From Basidiobolus meristosporus CBS 931.73 (taxonomy: Eukaryota; Basidiobolomycota; Basidiobolomycetes; Basidiobolales; Basidiobolaceae), in contig MCFE01000022.1 of the NCBI GenBank assembly GCA_002104905.1, positions 124,001-188,000 on the forward strand: a DNA stretch of 64,000 nucleotides. The letters run 5' to 3'. The translations under genes and the position numbers were made by a program. The notes below the pieces were generated by a model, which saw only the letters and a program-made list of their open reading frames with translations, did no database searches and had not been told where the DNA came from. The stretch's first letter is position 1; each line of letters opens with the position of its first letter. Shown here in pieces: positions 12,282-23,768 of the stretch.

Positions 12282-13404
12282 GGATGTGGTGGAGGATACG
12301 GATATGGATATGAATATGAATATGAATATCCTACGGGAGGGGCGGAGAATCCCCTCCGTTTCCCGTGAGTGAGGTTCTCTAGCAGAAGAGAAGAGGCCAT
12401 GGTTCGCCCCTGATCCCCTGCCTTATCTTAATTGTAATATTTTGTATACTATGCGTCATATCCCATGCTACACCCGAACGAGTGTCCGTTTCTCATCTGC
12501 TGTATAGATCACTAATGCTTCTGTATATTCTGGTTAGTTCAATGCATGGCTTGTATTTTGCATGTTTTTCTCATGAAAAGTAAACGGATTTTGGTTGAAT
12601 TTTGCATGGATGGCCAAGTTCGTGTTCGTGTTCGTGTTCATCTGACCAGAGACCGCTGCGGGTTCATGTACATTCACATTGTCACACTGTGGTGGCCACT
12701 CACAGTCACAGAATCCACCATTGATGCGCTGCCCCAACCTCACCTACCTAGGCAACCCAAGTACATGGACCATGAATGAAGCAGTCTTTATTCAGCCCAA
12801 TGCGGTGAGGATCAATGGATCACTGATCCGTGGAGTGTCGGGATGGATTGGAGGCGAATCGAAATGAGCCTATTGCGTCAGTGTATCACTACCATATACC
12901 AACTTCGGACCCAGGCCTGTTCGCATTGTTTGTCGCATGCTAACGATGCCATTTGAACGGGGAACATGAAATACGAAAAACATTCTCTGAAACGATGACG
13001 AAAATACCCTTTTCTTTACCCGGTAATGAACGGAGATATTAGCACAAGTTATTGAGAAGAGAAATGGCAGGGGAAGGGGAGAGGAGGGTGAGGGTGAGGG
13101 TGAGGGTTGGTTGTGTGGTGAATAAATAGAGATTAGCCATGTACCAAATGAGCCATATATATCACTTAGTAAGGATTATATACAGAAAAAGATTCAAATC
13201 AGATGATAGAGAAGTGTGGAAAGCAGGGAAAAGCTCCCGGAACATGGATATACTATAAAGGGGTGATATGCCGCTCTGAACCAAGCGCTGGCCACACCTG
13301 TAGCGAGCTTCTTGTGGGGAAATAAAAGATAAAGCAGGGAACTTTGGCACCATTGATGGAGGCCGGAGAGGCAGGTATAATGACGTGAAGGGTCTGGATA
13401 TACT
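12282..13404. other. Convergent 3' region, no gene
   Basis: Lies between the 3' ends of the unknown gene (+) and the Zn(2)Cys(6) gene (-). It contains several hexamer microsatellites: GGATAT/GAATAT at 12295-12330, GTTCGT at about 12618-12640 and GAGGGT at about 13084-13108. Short frames here are low-complexity products of those repeats. Confidence 0.6.
12295..12330. repeat. Degenerate GGATAT/GAATAT hexamer repeat
   Basis: About six tandem hexamers just after the stop codon of the upstream gene, so probably within its 3' UTR. Confidence 0.7.
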
Positions 13405-14936
13405 TTATAACGATTCTAGTGGGGCATTTGGTGGCTCCATCAAATACGGAGATTCCTTGGAGATGGGGGCGCTCTTCTTGTTGGCTGATAGTTTCGGGCG
13501 ACCGCGCCGCTTGTGTTCCACATCCACACAGAAGCTCTTTCCCAAGTGCACACAACGCTTGCAAGGCCGAGACTCGTCACACGCCAGATGGGCCTTCTTA
13601 CAGTGGACGCATGCTCGACCCACATTCTTCTTCTTCTGCACCTTGGCTGTCCGCTTAGAGGCGACATCTTCGGCCCGGCCGCTCTTGGTCAAGTGTGCCG
13701 AGTGAGCGGCATGGCCCATAGAGTTGCTTTGGGTGGGGCCAGCATGAGAATACCCGTGCATCGGGTACGGCGCGTATGGGTGGTAATGATGATGCCCCAT
13801 GGCGTACCAAGACTTCAGATCGCCATGTTGAAGAGAAAGATACGGGTGTAACTCGGATGGGGAATGGTTGGCACTAGGGTCGTAGTTCTGCCCAAGATGC
13901 TGTAGATAGTAATTCACACCCATCTGCCTGGCATGTGGGTGGCTGCTCATGAACGCCTCCATGCTCTAATGAGATCAAGGAAATTGGTTAGTGCGAAGCA
14001 GCAGCAAGTTTACCGAATAGGTATGCAAACCTCCATGTTCATTGGATGACCGTTCTGGGGACTATTCATATAGGCCTGTTTGGCGTACAGCTCATATGCC
14101 GTCTTTTGTGCCTCGTGCTCCAAGAATTCGTATTGTAGGGGGTGATTAGGTGGGATTTGGGCTTCTCCCTGATATGGGTTCCCAAATTGGTCTACGGTTG
14201 AGGTGGCAGGGCTAGCATGGTAGTAATTCATATTGTGCTGAAGAGTTGCGAGAGCGCAATCAGGGGACACCGAAGGGTCGTGATCGTAAGAGTAGCTCTC
14301 GTTCTCTGGGGATGTCGAGGGAGAGGCACAGCTCTTTCGCGGCAGATGGCCTCCTTCCTTTTCGTAAGAATGGCAGTTGCCATTGTCAGAGTTGGCGTGC
14401 TTGACGTTTCCGAGATGATGCATCAGGTCATTTTGCTGAGACTGGACGATGTCGGCCGCTTCGGTGGTATCAAACCCATTTTCAAACATGGCTAGCTCGT
14501 TCTCGATAGATAGAAGATCTCCGGAGATTTCGTTTCTCTGGGAATACTGCAGCTTGCTCAAGAACTCTTTGTTGGACTTGTTCACGATCTCTACCTTGTT
14601 GCCGGTTGGCCGCGTGGGCTCATCCGCCTGCGAGCCATTCCAGAGCTCCAGGGCTTCGGATTGGTGGTGGTCAAGCAGCTCTTGTATGTCGCTTTGGTCA
14701 AAATTCTCTTGCAGTGAGAGATCGTGCTCTTCGGCTAGGAAATGAAAACTACCGTGCTCATCGAAGGTTTCTACGAGCTCAAGCTCTTCGGGAGAATACA
14801 TGTAAGCTGACTGTTCGTCAGTGTCTTTGGAAAGGCCATCGGATTGGTCTTGGCTGGCCCCGCTCAGTATGGCAGAAAGGATGTAATGATCATTGGTAAG
14901 ACAGGTTGGGTCGATTATTGAGTTGGTAATAGTCAT
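13405..14936 (-). CDS. Zn(2)Cys(6) transcription factor with C-terminal zinc cluster
   Basis: Fungal binuclear zinc-cluster DNA-binding protein, 488 aa from two exons (14936-14031 and 13965-13405) joined by a 65-nt phase-0 intron. The cluster is at C421, C424, C431, C437, C440 and C448 (C-x2-C-x6-C-x5-C-x2-C-x7-C), in RACVHCKKAHLACDESRPC. It is followed by DVEHKRRGRPKLS, a basic AT-hook-like GRP tail. The run AC-x2-C-x2-AHL-x-C-(D)-x3-RPC-x-RC together with the DVEHKRRGRP tail recalls the Rds2/Ert1/AcuK group of carbon-metabolism regulators; the assignment is by motif only. The cluster lies near the C-terminus, whereas such proteins usually carry it near the N-terminus. The first 300 residues are acidic (EELELVETFDEHG, SENEL-type runs), a plausible activation region. 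A His/Tyr-rich stretch (HHHYHPYAPY) precedes the cluster. Confidence 0.9.
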
Positions 14937-15422
14937 TTGTTGAATATATATATATATACACGGCGACGCACTTGGTCAGGATACTTGTATATATGCTAGG
15001 AATAATCGCTACAGGGGGGAGGATGGGAAGGATATAGAAGATAGAGATAGACAGACGAGAAGGAAGAGTTTCAATAGGGAAGAGGGACTCGGATGTAGCA
15101 GATATTTAAGAGTAATCTTGGTGAGTTCCTGATAACCGGTTTTATCAACAAAATCGCAACAAACCTATTTCCAGCATCTAGCATCGGCACCACTCCTTGC
15201 TTCTTAATAGATTATACTTCAACATCAACATGGAGGGTGTTTATGTTGGTTTGGATCGTAACTGAAGACTATCATGGATCGTTCAATGGATGATGTGTAT
15301 ATGCACGAGCAAGCACAGAAACCTTACATCGCTTCGAGTTGATTTGGAATAAATTGAATTCCACCAGATGCATCGTATCAACCTTTGCCATGCAGGCTTT
15401 ATTTACATTTTGTCAGACAGCT

Positions 15423-15498
15423 TCTGGCAACGTTATTCCATGTAAGGTAGTATTCCGATAACCCTGTTGTTCTGGCAACGTTCCTCCATGTAAGGCGG
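15423..15498. repeat. Pair of 28-bp direct repeats upstream of the zinc-cluster gene
   Basis: TCTGGCAACGTTATTCCATG begins at 15423 and TCTGGCAACGTTCCTCCATG at 15471. Both continue TAAGG(T/C). The copies are 48 bases apart start to start and about 490-560 bases upstream of the zinc-cluster start codon, so they could be duplicated regulatory sites. Confidence 0.6.
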
Positions 15499-16201
15499 TG
15501 CAATCCAGGCAGAAAACTGCCAAATCGTTGAAATTTCTGCTGGGATATACAACACTCGGCTGTACGGAAATTTGACGCTGGCTTTTTCAGGAGGCGTCTG
15601 GAGACGAATCGTTGGTTTGGACAGGACTGGGGATATTACTGATTTAGATTAGTTGATTGTTGGATGTCAATATAAGCGGCGTAGGTAATAACCGGACATA
15701 AGTCACTCAATCTCATGATTACTGCTGTACGTTCCTATTTCGGCAGAATTGCTTCAACTCTTTGTGTTCAGGAGAAGGCGTATCGGCGAGATAGACTGCA
15801 TCTAGCGCCAGAATAGCCTAGCGCTCATCGGTAGACCTTCGCGGTTGTATCCCTACCTGATGAAACGAAAAGCCGGACGCCAAACGAGTTTTCTCCTGAC
15901 CATGTCGAAAGGGGGTATGCCGGGTGGATGGCTACAAGTTGGCAATATGTCGTGGCAAATGGGCCCTAATCAAGTAAATCAAGAGACACAGAATCGATCT
16001 GCAGTGCTTGAACCCCATACAAACCTAGTTGTCATGTTAGAATTTCCCCAGCTTATCCCTGATTATTCGGTGAACAGAGGGATTTGGAGTAACGTCAGGG
16101 TGTCTTGCACTAACTTTCCTATTTAATATGAAATAGGCCATACGCCTATTAGCCCCAGCACCACGAACATAGATCCGCATACAGTGGATGTGAAGACAAA
16201 G

Positions 16202-16240
16202 CCTAGGGTCTAGGGCTAGGCTAGGCTAGGGCTTAGGGCT
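16202..16240. repeat. CTAGG/TTAGGG-like short repeat patch
   Basis: Seven or so irregular CTAGGG, CTAGG and TTAGGG units in about 40 bases. Too short and irregular to be a telomere. Confidence 0.5.
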
Positions 16241-16671
16241 TGCCATTAATGAAGGGTGCTATACTAATCGGTGAACGATGATCGGTTCACTCTCAGGGGT
16301 GCTTGAAGGATCAAGATACAGAATTCAACAGACAAACATACCACAGCAAATGAACCAGTGCTGGCATGTAGAACCTGGCCCACACGACGTTGGTTAGCCA
16401 GAAGGACATTCCGTGGTCTCCGATTACATGAGAAAATTAATAGACGTATCCATGCATCTAATACGATTACCGAATGTGCTTACAAATACGCGCGCCAGGA
16501 GGCCTACGATCTCTATTAAATGCAAATAGAAGAAACCTAGTGATCACATATGAGCTGGATATTTCATCCAATGGTTTAATTAATTGCAAGCTATCGAACA
16601 TAAGGATGGCGTTGATTAAAAGAATGGGATGCATCTGGAGCTATGAATAGACTGGGAATTTGCAACTGCGG

Positions 16672-19188
16672 CTAGATGTCTTTTTTCTCCTCGGTGCCAT
16701 GGTGCGTCATGCTGGGAATCTCCAGCGTGTCCTTATGGCGTTTGGTGAGTGGGTTGAAGTTTAGGCTGAGGCTTGTCAGGTCGACGTGACTGCCCGAACG
16801 ACTCACTGAAGAGCTGCCATTTCGCGACCTTCCCTTGACCTTGCCATCCGATCCGTCCCGGAAAAAGAAGACGTCGTCATCGATCTCATTTTCCCCAACA
16901 TTCTCCCAGCTGAAGATGCTGTCATTCAAGAACTCCATAGGAGACATGATCCAGGCTTTGCGGCCCTTGGGGGTTCCTGGGGTACCTGGAGTGCTTGGAT
17001 CAGAGCCATTGGCGATTCGGTTAGGATCGAAATCTGGGAAAAGCTGTGGCCCGAACTCGTTGATGATAAGAGTGATGTCGTTGGAGAGCTCCTCCCGAAT
17101 AACCGGCAATGTTTTGGCTCGGTGGTTAGAGCCTGGGAACAACGCGAAGAAAAGTGGGCGCATTGATCTAAAGGGAGAAGTGAGTCAGAACCACAAACCG
17201 GTATGCCACGCTGTCCTATTGCTCACCTGAAAATATCAAGGCCGGTCTCTCCGAAGCGCACACTGGCGTAACTGATAAATGGCAGGAGGGTGAACGTCAG
17301 GATGGGGGCAAGGATCTTCCAGAAGAGCGACCACTTGAGGCGGATGGCGATATACAACATGATGAATGTGTAGATCCAGTAAAAGGTGGGGATCAAGAAC
17401 AGCCCGACGAGAACTTTCCAAGTGGCTAGTACATCACGGCCAGCAATTTTGACCGTGGAATTCTTGAGGGCCTCTGCAAACAGAAACTTCCGTTAGGATT
17501 GTGTTCGGCAGTGAAAAGGATAGGTGAAGAACGGACCTTTCGCCTTCTTAGCACTGATGATCTTGGCGATGATTCCGATGGGAGCATTCAGAACAGCACT
17601 ACATGGTCGTGGATCAGTTTCGTCCAAGATGAATAATCACTGCTGCAGTTGAAATTACCCTGGCAAAGCTATCAGAGCCATGATACTAATGGTGAGCAGT
17701 CTGGAAGTGAAGAGCAGCAGCGCACGAGGGAAGCTCATTTGCATTTTCTTCACTTGATGATCTCTCAGACCGTGATCCTTGAGCAAGCGATTATACGCCA
17801 GAACGCGGTTACGGAAATCCTTCACTGCGGGCTCATCCTTGAAATGCAGGTACCCAGCAACAAAGCGGCGCGTTAGGTTCACCACTTGTGTGGTCCGGAG
17901 TTTACGATGCGCCGGTTTGTATAACCGTCTACCTGCTTGAATTACCTATAGATGCATCAGTTGGTCATCCATTTCCCTGTTCATACGCACAAGCATAGAG
18001 TAGGTTACCATGAGTGTCTCGTAGTCGGGCGCGTTAATGGTTACACTCTTAAGTGCGTTAGAAATGGTGTCCATGAATTTTCCAATAGCCTCCCGCTTAG
18101 CAGCGCCTCCTTCTCTGAACTGCTCCACCAGGTGGCGAGGAATTGTCAAAGGATCCCCAAACTCAACCACTGCTCTGGAGCGGAAACGATGAGGATGGAA
18201 GTAGTTCAATCCTGGAAACGCGAATATGAAAATCATCAGTACAACCACCATGAAGCCTAAGGGTCCTGAGCATCACCATACCACAAGGAACAATCTTCAC
18301 GTTCAATCCGGGATTCTCTGACATAGCACCTAGGGCCATGATGGCAACACCGACTTGCAGTGGGAAATTAAGTCATTAGTGGGAAACCTCCAACTCGAGT
18401 AACCCGAAGGCATACCTTTCAAAGGAAGCATCTCAGCTCGGTCATGAGAACCGCCTTCGGGGAAGATGCCCACACAGCCACCTTGATTCAAGCGCTCGTG
18501 CACAGCCGAATACACCTGAGATTGGTCAAGGTGAGGGATAATCTTGAATACGGTTCCTTCATTGGCTGTAAGAAGCTCGAGCGCTTTCAATTCTTTAAAC
18601 TCCTTTTTGACCACCAACTCGGTATCGGAGAGAATCTCGTCGACTACTGAAGCACCAGCGCTATTTGGCAACGCTATGGTGGAGCCAGCCTCTATCTCCG
18701 AGGTGAATTTGGTTCCAATACCGGTGATGCGTGTGGGATCGTTGTACCGATCTAAGAGCTGAATAGTACCGGTGCCCTTTCTGGCATAATCCTGGGCTCT
18801 TGCGACTGGGACTAATCCCACAAACATGAGTCAATATATTTCCACGAACGAAACTGGAGAAAAATAAGTACTCGAGTTGATAGAACGGCCGAATGCGCCA
18901 ATGTATTTACGGCTCATGGAAGACGCCGCCATAAGGAAACTGATGGGGCGAGGACTGTGGAATAGCAGTAGGAGTGGGTCTAGGAACTGGGCAGAGGAGG
19001 TTGAGAAAAGACCTGGGTTAATTGGAAACGGGAGCAATAGAAACCTGGTTAGCATGAGGCGCGGCAACAAAGAAGACCGGACCATTCTTGGGTATCTTGT
19101 GGGCACCTCTTTGGCTGATATCTCTGAAGAAGATTTTGACGATGAGCCAAAAGAGGTTCAAGGCCAGGTTATATATGGTAAATACCAT
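16672..19188 (-). CDS. Glycerol-3-phosphate O-acyltransferase, Gpt2/Sct1 type
   Basis: First acylation step of glycerolipid synthesis at the ER membrane (known for the yeast Gpt2/Sct1 family). Nine exons join in frame: 19188-19045, 18986-18872, 18811-18416, 18353-18282, 18211-18009, 17945-17659, 17598-17537, 17473-17227, 17167-16672; 673 aa (yeast proteins are about 740-760). The acyltransferase block I is HANQFLD at residues 45-51 and block III is FPEGGSHDR at 203-211, with NPGLNVKIVPCGLNYFHPHRFRS-type sequence further on. N-terminal (MVFTIYNLALNLFWLIVKIFF) and C-terminal hydrophobic runs (LFLIPTFYWIYTFIM, ILTFTLLPFI) fit a membrane protein. The C-terminal tail is Ser-rich (GSSSVSRSGS) and could be phosphorylated, as in the yeast enzymes. 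All splice phases agree. Confidence 0.93.
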
Positions 19189-19955
19189 GCGTCTTTATTG
19201 AAGAAATAAGTGTTAAGCGAGGGAAGTTTTAAGTCAAAACCCGAAGATACTCGAGTGCAGTGGGCTCTCTGAAATACCTTTCGTAGCGGAGTAGATGAGT
19301 ATTAGATTTGATAGTAAGACAGAATATTACTTTGCCAAAGAATCCGCCTAAAACAATATGATGGCTCAATTTTTTGCGGTAATAATCTCCGATAATTTAC
19401 CCCAAATCCCGTCAGCCACGAAGAAAACCTTCATGGCATTAGCGAGATCTAATTTGCACGAAGCCCATCATTTCCAACAAACCAAGAATATTCATGTTAC
19501 TTGAGCTCAGCCACACCCGCATCGACACCCAAATGAAATTACATCAGAAATGATTTGTCACTTGTGCTCCCCAAAAGCGATTTGCCAGCACATCCCTCAG
19601 ATGTGATTCGGAAGATCAAATTTGGCCTCTAATTGACTATGGGACAAGAGAGGCCATGGGATGGGAGTACGAGATGCCATTTGAAGGATTTATTGTTAGG
19701 TCTTGGCTTGTGGGAGATTTGTAGGTACGTTGGATGTATGAAGGAAGTCAAGTAAAATACACTTTATCGATAAACACAAAAGAAAAACTTCGCAGTCAAA
19801 ATATAGGGGAGTCAAACGTATGGTACGGTAGCTTGCAAGCGTGAACTATTCACTGCTACGGGGTGGAGTTTGCCACGCTCACCAGGGTTGACCAACTGAA
19901 TGTTCGATGCCAACAAATTTGACTAATTACAGGTAAGGCTCTACTAATTACTTAC
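19189..19955. other. Intergenic; may include the last WC-2 coding bases
   Basis: Holds the upstream region of the GPAT gene and the 3' part of the WC-2 gene. After the WC-2 donor at 19955 one or two short terminal exons are possible. One reading after the acceptor ATTCAG near 19893 reaches a stop near 19856. Confidence 0.4.
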
Positions 19956-21242
19956 GTGGGTTGTTTATGCTTGGATTTTTTGGCCCAACGTAGACCACAC
20001 GCATTACAAAGCCTACAATAAAAGAGGCCATTAGTATTTGCCAGATTACGCCGAAAGGGTTTCCACCAAAACTGTCTGTCCATCATCAAATAACTCGTTT
20101 CTGAAGAGCTCCAACAGAATTGCTGGAAAATATAGCGTTCTTACGTTTTGGGACCTTGAGGGCCTCTCCTCCATTCAGGAGATTTGGTTGTTCCACACTC
20201 CGTGCAAGCGTGATCTTTCTCATCTTCAGACTTGTATTTTTTCTAGTAGAAATCAAAGGCACACGATCAATACACACGCCTTGTCTTTGAAGAATTGTAT
20301 AGAGGCCCGAAGTAAGCCCCACTATCACATCGCTCTCAACAAAATGGACTTGGAGCTTAAACATCGTCGGGAGAAGGTGTGGGGGAACATAGTATACCTT
20401 TTTCCTTATCTTGGAGCCAGTGTCCTCATCAACACAAGATTCGCTCTCAGAGTCCTGACAAGCGATATCAACAGAGCCACCACGTAGATCTATGGAGCTT
20501 CGCTTGTTGTTGTCGACTTTTTGGCCACGCTGGGAATAGATTGCCCGTCCAGCGGAGTTGAAGGGCCAACATTGGATGATTCATCACCGGTACTGGAGGT
20601 GCTTGGTGTGCCGTTTTCTTCCGAAAAGCGGCCGTGCTCTTTCAGACGTCGCCGAAGAAGCTCGTTCTCGATTTTCATTTCGAGAAACGTATCCAGGAGT
20701 GAACTCGCTTTGGATGGATATTGACGTGCGTTACAGAAAAAACAGGCGGGAATGGGGGAGTTGTCGGCGAGATAAGGCCTGCACTGGACCTCTAGCATGA
20801 TGAATTTGTCATCCTTCTTTCGGAACCGATAAAACAAAGAGAAGGTACGTTTCGTGGCACCACAGTTCAGATCGCGTATAAACGTGTCGATATCGTCCAC
20901 ATGAATGAAATCGCTGATGTTCCTCCCAACTAACTCCTCTGGCGAGTATCCGGTCAGTTCCTGACAAGACGGTGAGCAGTATATGAATCTGCTGGAATTC
21001 GTGATAACGTAGTATATATCCTTCAGTCCACATATAATCTTCTGGGGCCAATTTTTTCGTTTGGTGAATTCAGTGAGAAACGTCTCTGCGTTCTTTGTTG
21101 AAGTGTGTCCTTTCGTAGAAATAAGCGGGTTTAATGGTTTGGTATGTACATCGGTTGGTGGTGAAGCATTGCTCGTCTCCAGTGATTCTGTTAGGGCAGA
21201 ATTGGAATCTGGTTCACACAAGTTATCATAGGAACCGTTCAT
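19956..21242 (-). CDS. wc-2: White collar 2 homologue: PAS domain plus GATA zinc finger (3' end unresolved)
   Basis: Known WC-2 proteins pair with the photoreceptor WC-1 to form the blue-light White Collar Complex that binds GATA-type promoter sites. Exons: 21242-20529, 20454-20398, 20242-20145, 20012-19956. The PAS domain covers about residues 65-180 (KNWPQKII, SPSCQELTGYSPEELVGR, DFIHVDD, FYRFRKKD), then a helical FLEMKIENELLRRRL. The zinc finger is C270-x2-C273-x18-C292-x2-C295 (CTECGTTKSPEWRRGPQGPK, then TLCNACGLRWAKK) and is split by a 132-nt intron after PKT. The first donor is a poor GTGGCC, chosen because it alone keeps phase and avoids the stop at 20487. The last few residues after HKQPT are unknown. 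No LOV flavin cysteine motif is present, as expected for WC-2 rather than WC-1. Confidence 0.9.
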
Positions 21243-22239
21243 AACTTGTCAGTTTTATAAACACCACTCTCTCACGGAACACTGAGTGATTAGATGGGGG
21301 AGGGGGGGAATGAGGCTCTGAGTTGCCTGTTCGAGTACGATTCGGCGTGGGTAAATATTGCTTAAAGGGCTGGGAAAGATAGAACCACTACGGCGCTCTA
21401 ATACCTAAGTATGCGATAGAAACTTGATAATTAAAGTTTGCTGGTTGTTAGGGCGAAAAAAGCTTCATCAAAGGAAGCAGCTATCCTCCTTATAAATCCC
21501 CATGTAGCATGGCCAGGATATCAAACAATATTTGGGAACTCATCAACCAAATGCAAGGGCGCAAATGTCAGGAATCTGGATATTTTATGAAAGTGGAATG
21601 CATAGAGTAATGGGGATTACAATAGAACCCATTCAAATGATATACAGCACTCACAATGGTTACTCCAGGTAGATGTTAAAAGCATGAAATTTGGCCATGA
21701 ACAAGCTGAAAATGTGATGATCGATAAAAAAAGGGCTGGTCATCGGCGATGGCATTAGTGTCAATTGTTGTAGAATAGAAGATCATATCAAAATCATCAT
21801 CGGCGATGCTCTATAGATTCTCGATAATTTCCTGGTCCAATAACTCCTCAGTTTCATTACCGAAAACCACATATGGGCTCTCAGCGATTATTTCACCCGA
21901 TGAACGCCATTAATGATCGATCAATTGATTGTTCTTCGGATCGGGTGAGATCATTCATACTTAGGGCGTTGAGATGTATTTGGTTTATTGATGGCAATAC
22001 AAGACGGGTATATTTTCGAGAATGTGAAAAGAGAAATATCATCTCCAATCGAGTAATACAAATATCGATTCGATTTCTAAGCCTCATGTAGACCGGATAA
22101 TATCATATATACTAGAAGTGAACAAAGCGCATGCAATGGGTATAGGTTCCAGGCTGGGAAAAGTACTCATAGAGAATGCTCTAACTCGATGGTTAAAATA
22201 CACGCGCTGAAGTCCCCCGAATATCACGACCATGGGCGT
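21243..22239. other. Intergenic between WC-2 and tyrosinase B
   Basis: Promoter side of WC-2 and 3' side of tyrosinase B. No gene or clear element seen; the short frames are non-coding in character. Confidence 0.5.
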
Positions 22240-23673
22240 TTATAAAAGCCCGCCTAGGAAGCCAGAGTCATCTCCCTGATCCTCGCCATCAAAAATAGAG
22301 GATACCTTGTGAGTAAGATGGCCCACTGAACCCCCTTTAAATAGTTTGTTCCCCTCCAGCAGCTTGGAGAGATGAAGTCCAGGGATACTCTGCATGCCTT
22401 CAAATAGCGAAAGCCTATGCAGAGTACCCTGCATCAAGGACTCAATGGTGTGATTTTTTCTGGCCAGAGAAACAGGAGAAACATAGTTGTCGTCTTCATT
22501 GATTTGCTGAATAAAGTTGTTGTACTCCTTTTCCAACGCACGGACATCCTCTATGTTAAACCCATTCATCCTTGCCCAGCTTTCAGGAACTGGCGAGGGA
22601 GTTCGGAGCTTGGTATGGTCAGACCTGTCGTTGGGGCCTTCGCGTTTCACATGGCCCCGGTTTGCCTGCGCGTTAGGCGGCCTTAATGACAGGATATTAA
22701 GGTTACTATATGTGTAACACAGTCCTGGGTCGCGAATATCATAAACGTCCTTTACAGCTACACCAAACGGCTCTACGATGTCATTTGGGCTGACAGTCTT
22801 GTTCTCACTATTCAGGCCCTCGTAGACCATACCAATTTCCGGCCGTAACCTTTGGAAGTAGGCCCAGATTTTGTCGACATATGCATGATGGACCCAGAAG
22901 ATTGGGCTAGTCAAAATTGGTTAGAAGAGGGCGTTTGGGTGGAACAGATATACAGTGCTTACTCGTTAGGGCTCCACATAGTACTAACATCACCACCATT
23001 CCCACCAATATTGGCATGCACCAGAGCATGTGGCGCTGCTTCCATGGCAATACGGAATTGTTGGAAGCTTTTGGATTGCTCGCAGATCTTTGCAAGAAGC
23101 TCGGGCGGGTACAGCGCACCTATCTGCTTTCCTTTATTCCAGCGACGCTTTAGGCAATGCTCCTTGGGGACTGCCATATTCCAGTTCCTGAAAGGCCCAT
23201 CTACTATGCATTCTGTATCGCCACTAGCCCCGAAATAATCCGGACGGAAGAGGATACTCTGCTCCGGGGCCTGCGAATCGATGGTCCAATCCTACAACAA
23301 AGATGTTAGCTTGTAATGGTGATGGTGGCTCGAACGAAGTGCTCACCCAGTACGGTACGATCACATTGGGGTTGATTTGTTGAAGAGCAAGCTCAAATTC
23401 CTTCATGAATCTCCTATGCCACGGGAAGAAGAGAGGACTACTGTGTGCGGTGGGCACGTACTGAAGGTGAGTTGCCACTAATTTGTCGTAAGTAGTAGGT
23501 GGAGGCCCAGAATGAAGAGCTCGGATTGCAATCACGAAATCATCCCACTCTTGCTTTGAAATCTCACGGATCTCTCTGCGTACATAGGGATTTCTGCATG
23601 ATTGCGCCTCTACTAGCAGACCAGACAAGAGGCCGAGTATGACAAGGCCAAAAGGAAGGATCTTTGACAGCAT
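22240..23673 (-). CDS. Tyrosinase B, secreted
   Basis: Type 3 copper oxidase with a signal peptide (MLSKILPFGLVILGLLSGLL, cleavage likely near VEAQS), so secreted or wall-bound. Three exons, 23673-23347, 23291-22963 and 22906-22240; 440 aa. The open frame extends upstream, but this ATG is chosen because the signal peptide begins there and a TATA box lies 89 bases before it. CuA: H69, H77 and H86 (AHSSPLFFPWHRRF, H-x8-H). CuB: H197 and H201 (PHALVH, H-x3-H) and H225 in DPIFWVHHAYVDKIW. The last intron splits the Asp codon of NDPIF. It shares only the copper motifs with tyrosinase A, so they are distinct classes. It lies 1 kb upstream of WC-2 on the same strand; light control of pigment would be speculation. 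Confidence 0.94.
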
Positions 23674-23761
23674 GACTACAAAGTAATTTAGTCTTTGATA
23701 TTTACTAAGAAAGTTGCGAAATAAGACAATTAGAACAACCAAGGTCTCGCCATAAAACCCC

Positions 23762-23768
23762 TTTTATA
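23762..23768 (-). promoter_or_regulatory. TATA box of tyrosinase B
   Basis: On the minus strand the sequence reads CATATAAAAGGGG, about 90 bases before the chosen start codon. Confidence 0.5.

Larger units (their letters stand above)
14937..16671. other. Intergenic 1.7 kb, promoter of the zinc-cluster gene
   Basis: An (AT)n run at 14944-14958 sits directly before the start codon. Two 28-bp direct repeats lie at 15423-15498. A CTAGG-rich patch lies at 16202-16240. The open frame at about 15845-16126 lacks an ATG start and any known motif. Confidence 0.5.

Noticed and set aside
16202-16240. Interstitial telomere from CTAGGG/TTAGGG units
   Set aside because: Only about 40 bases, irregular units, no sign of a fusion point.
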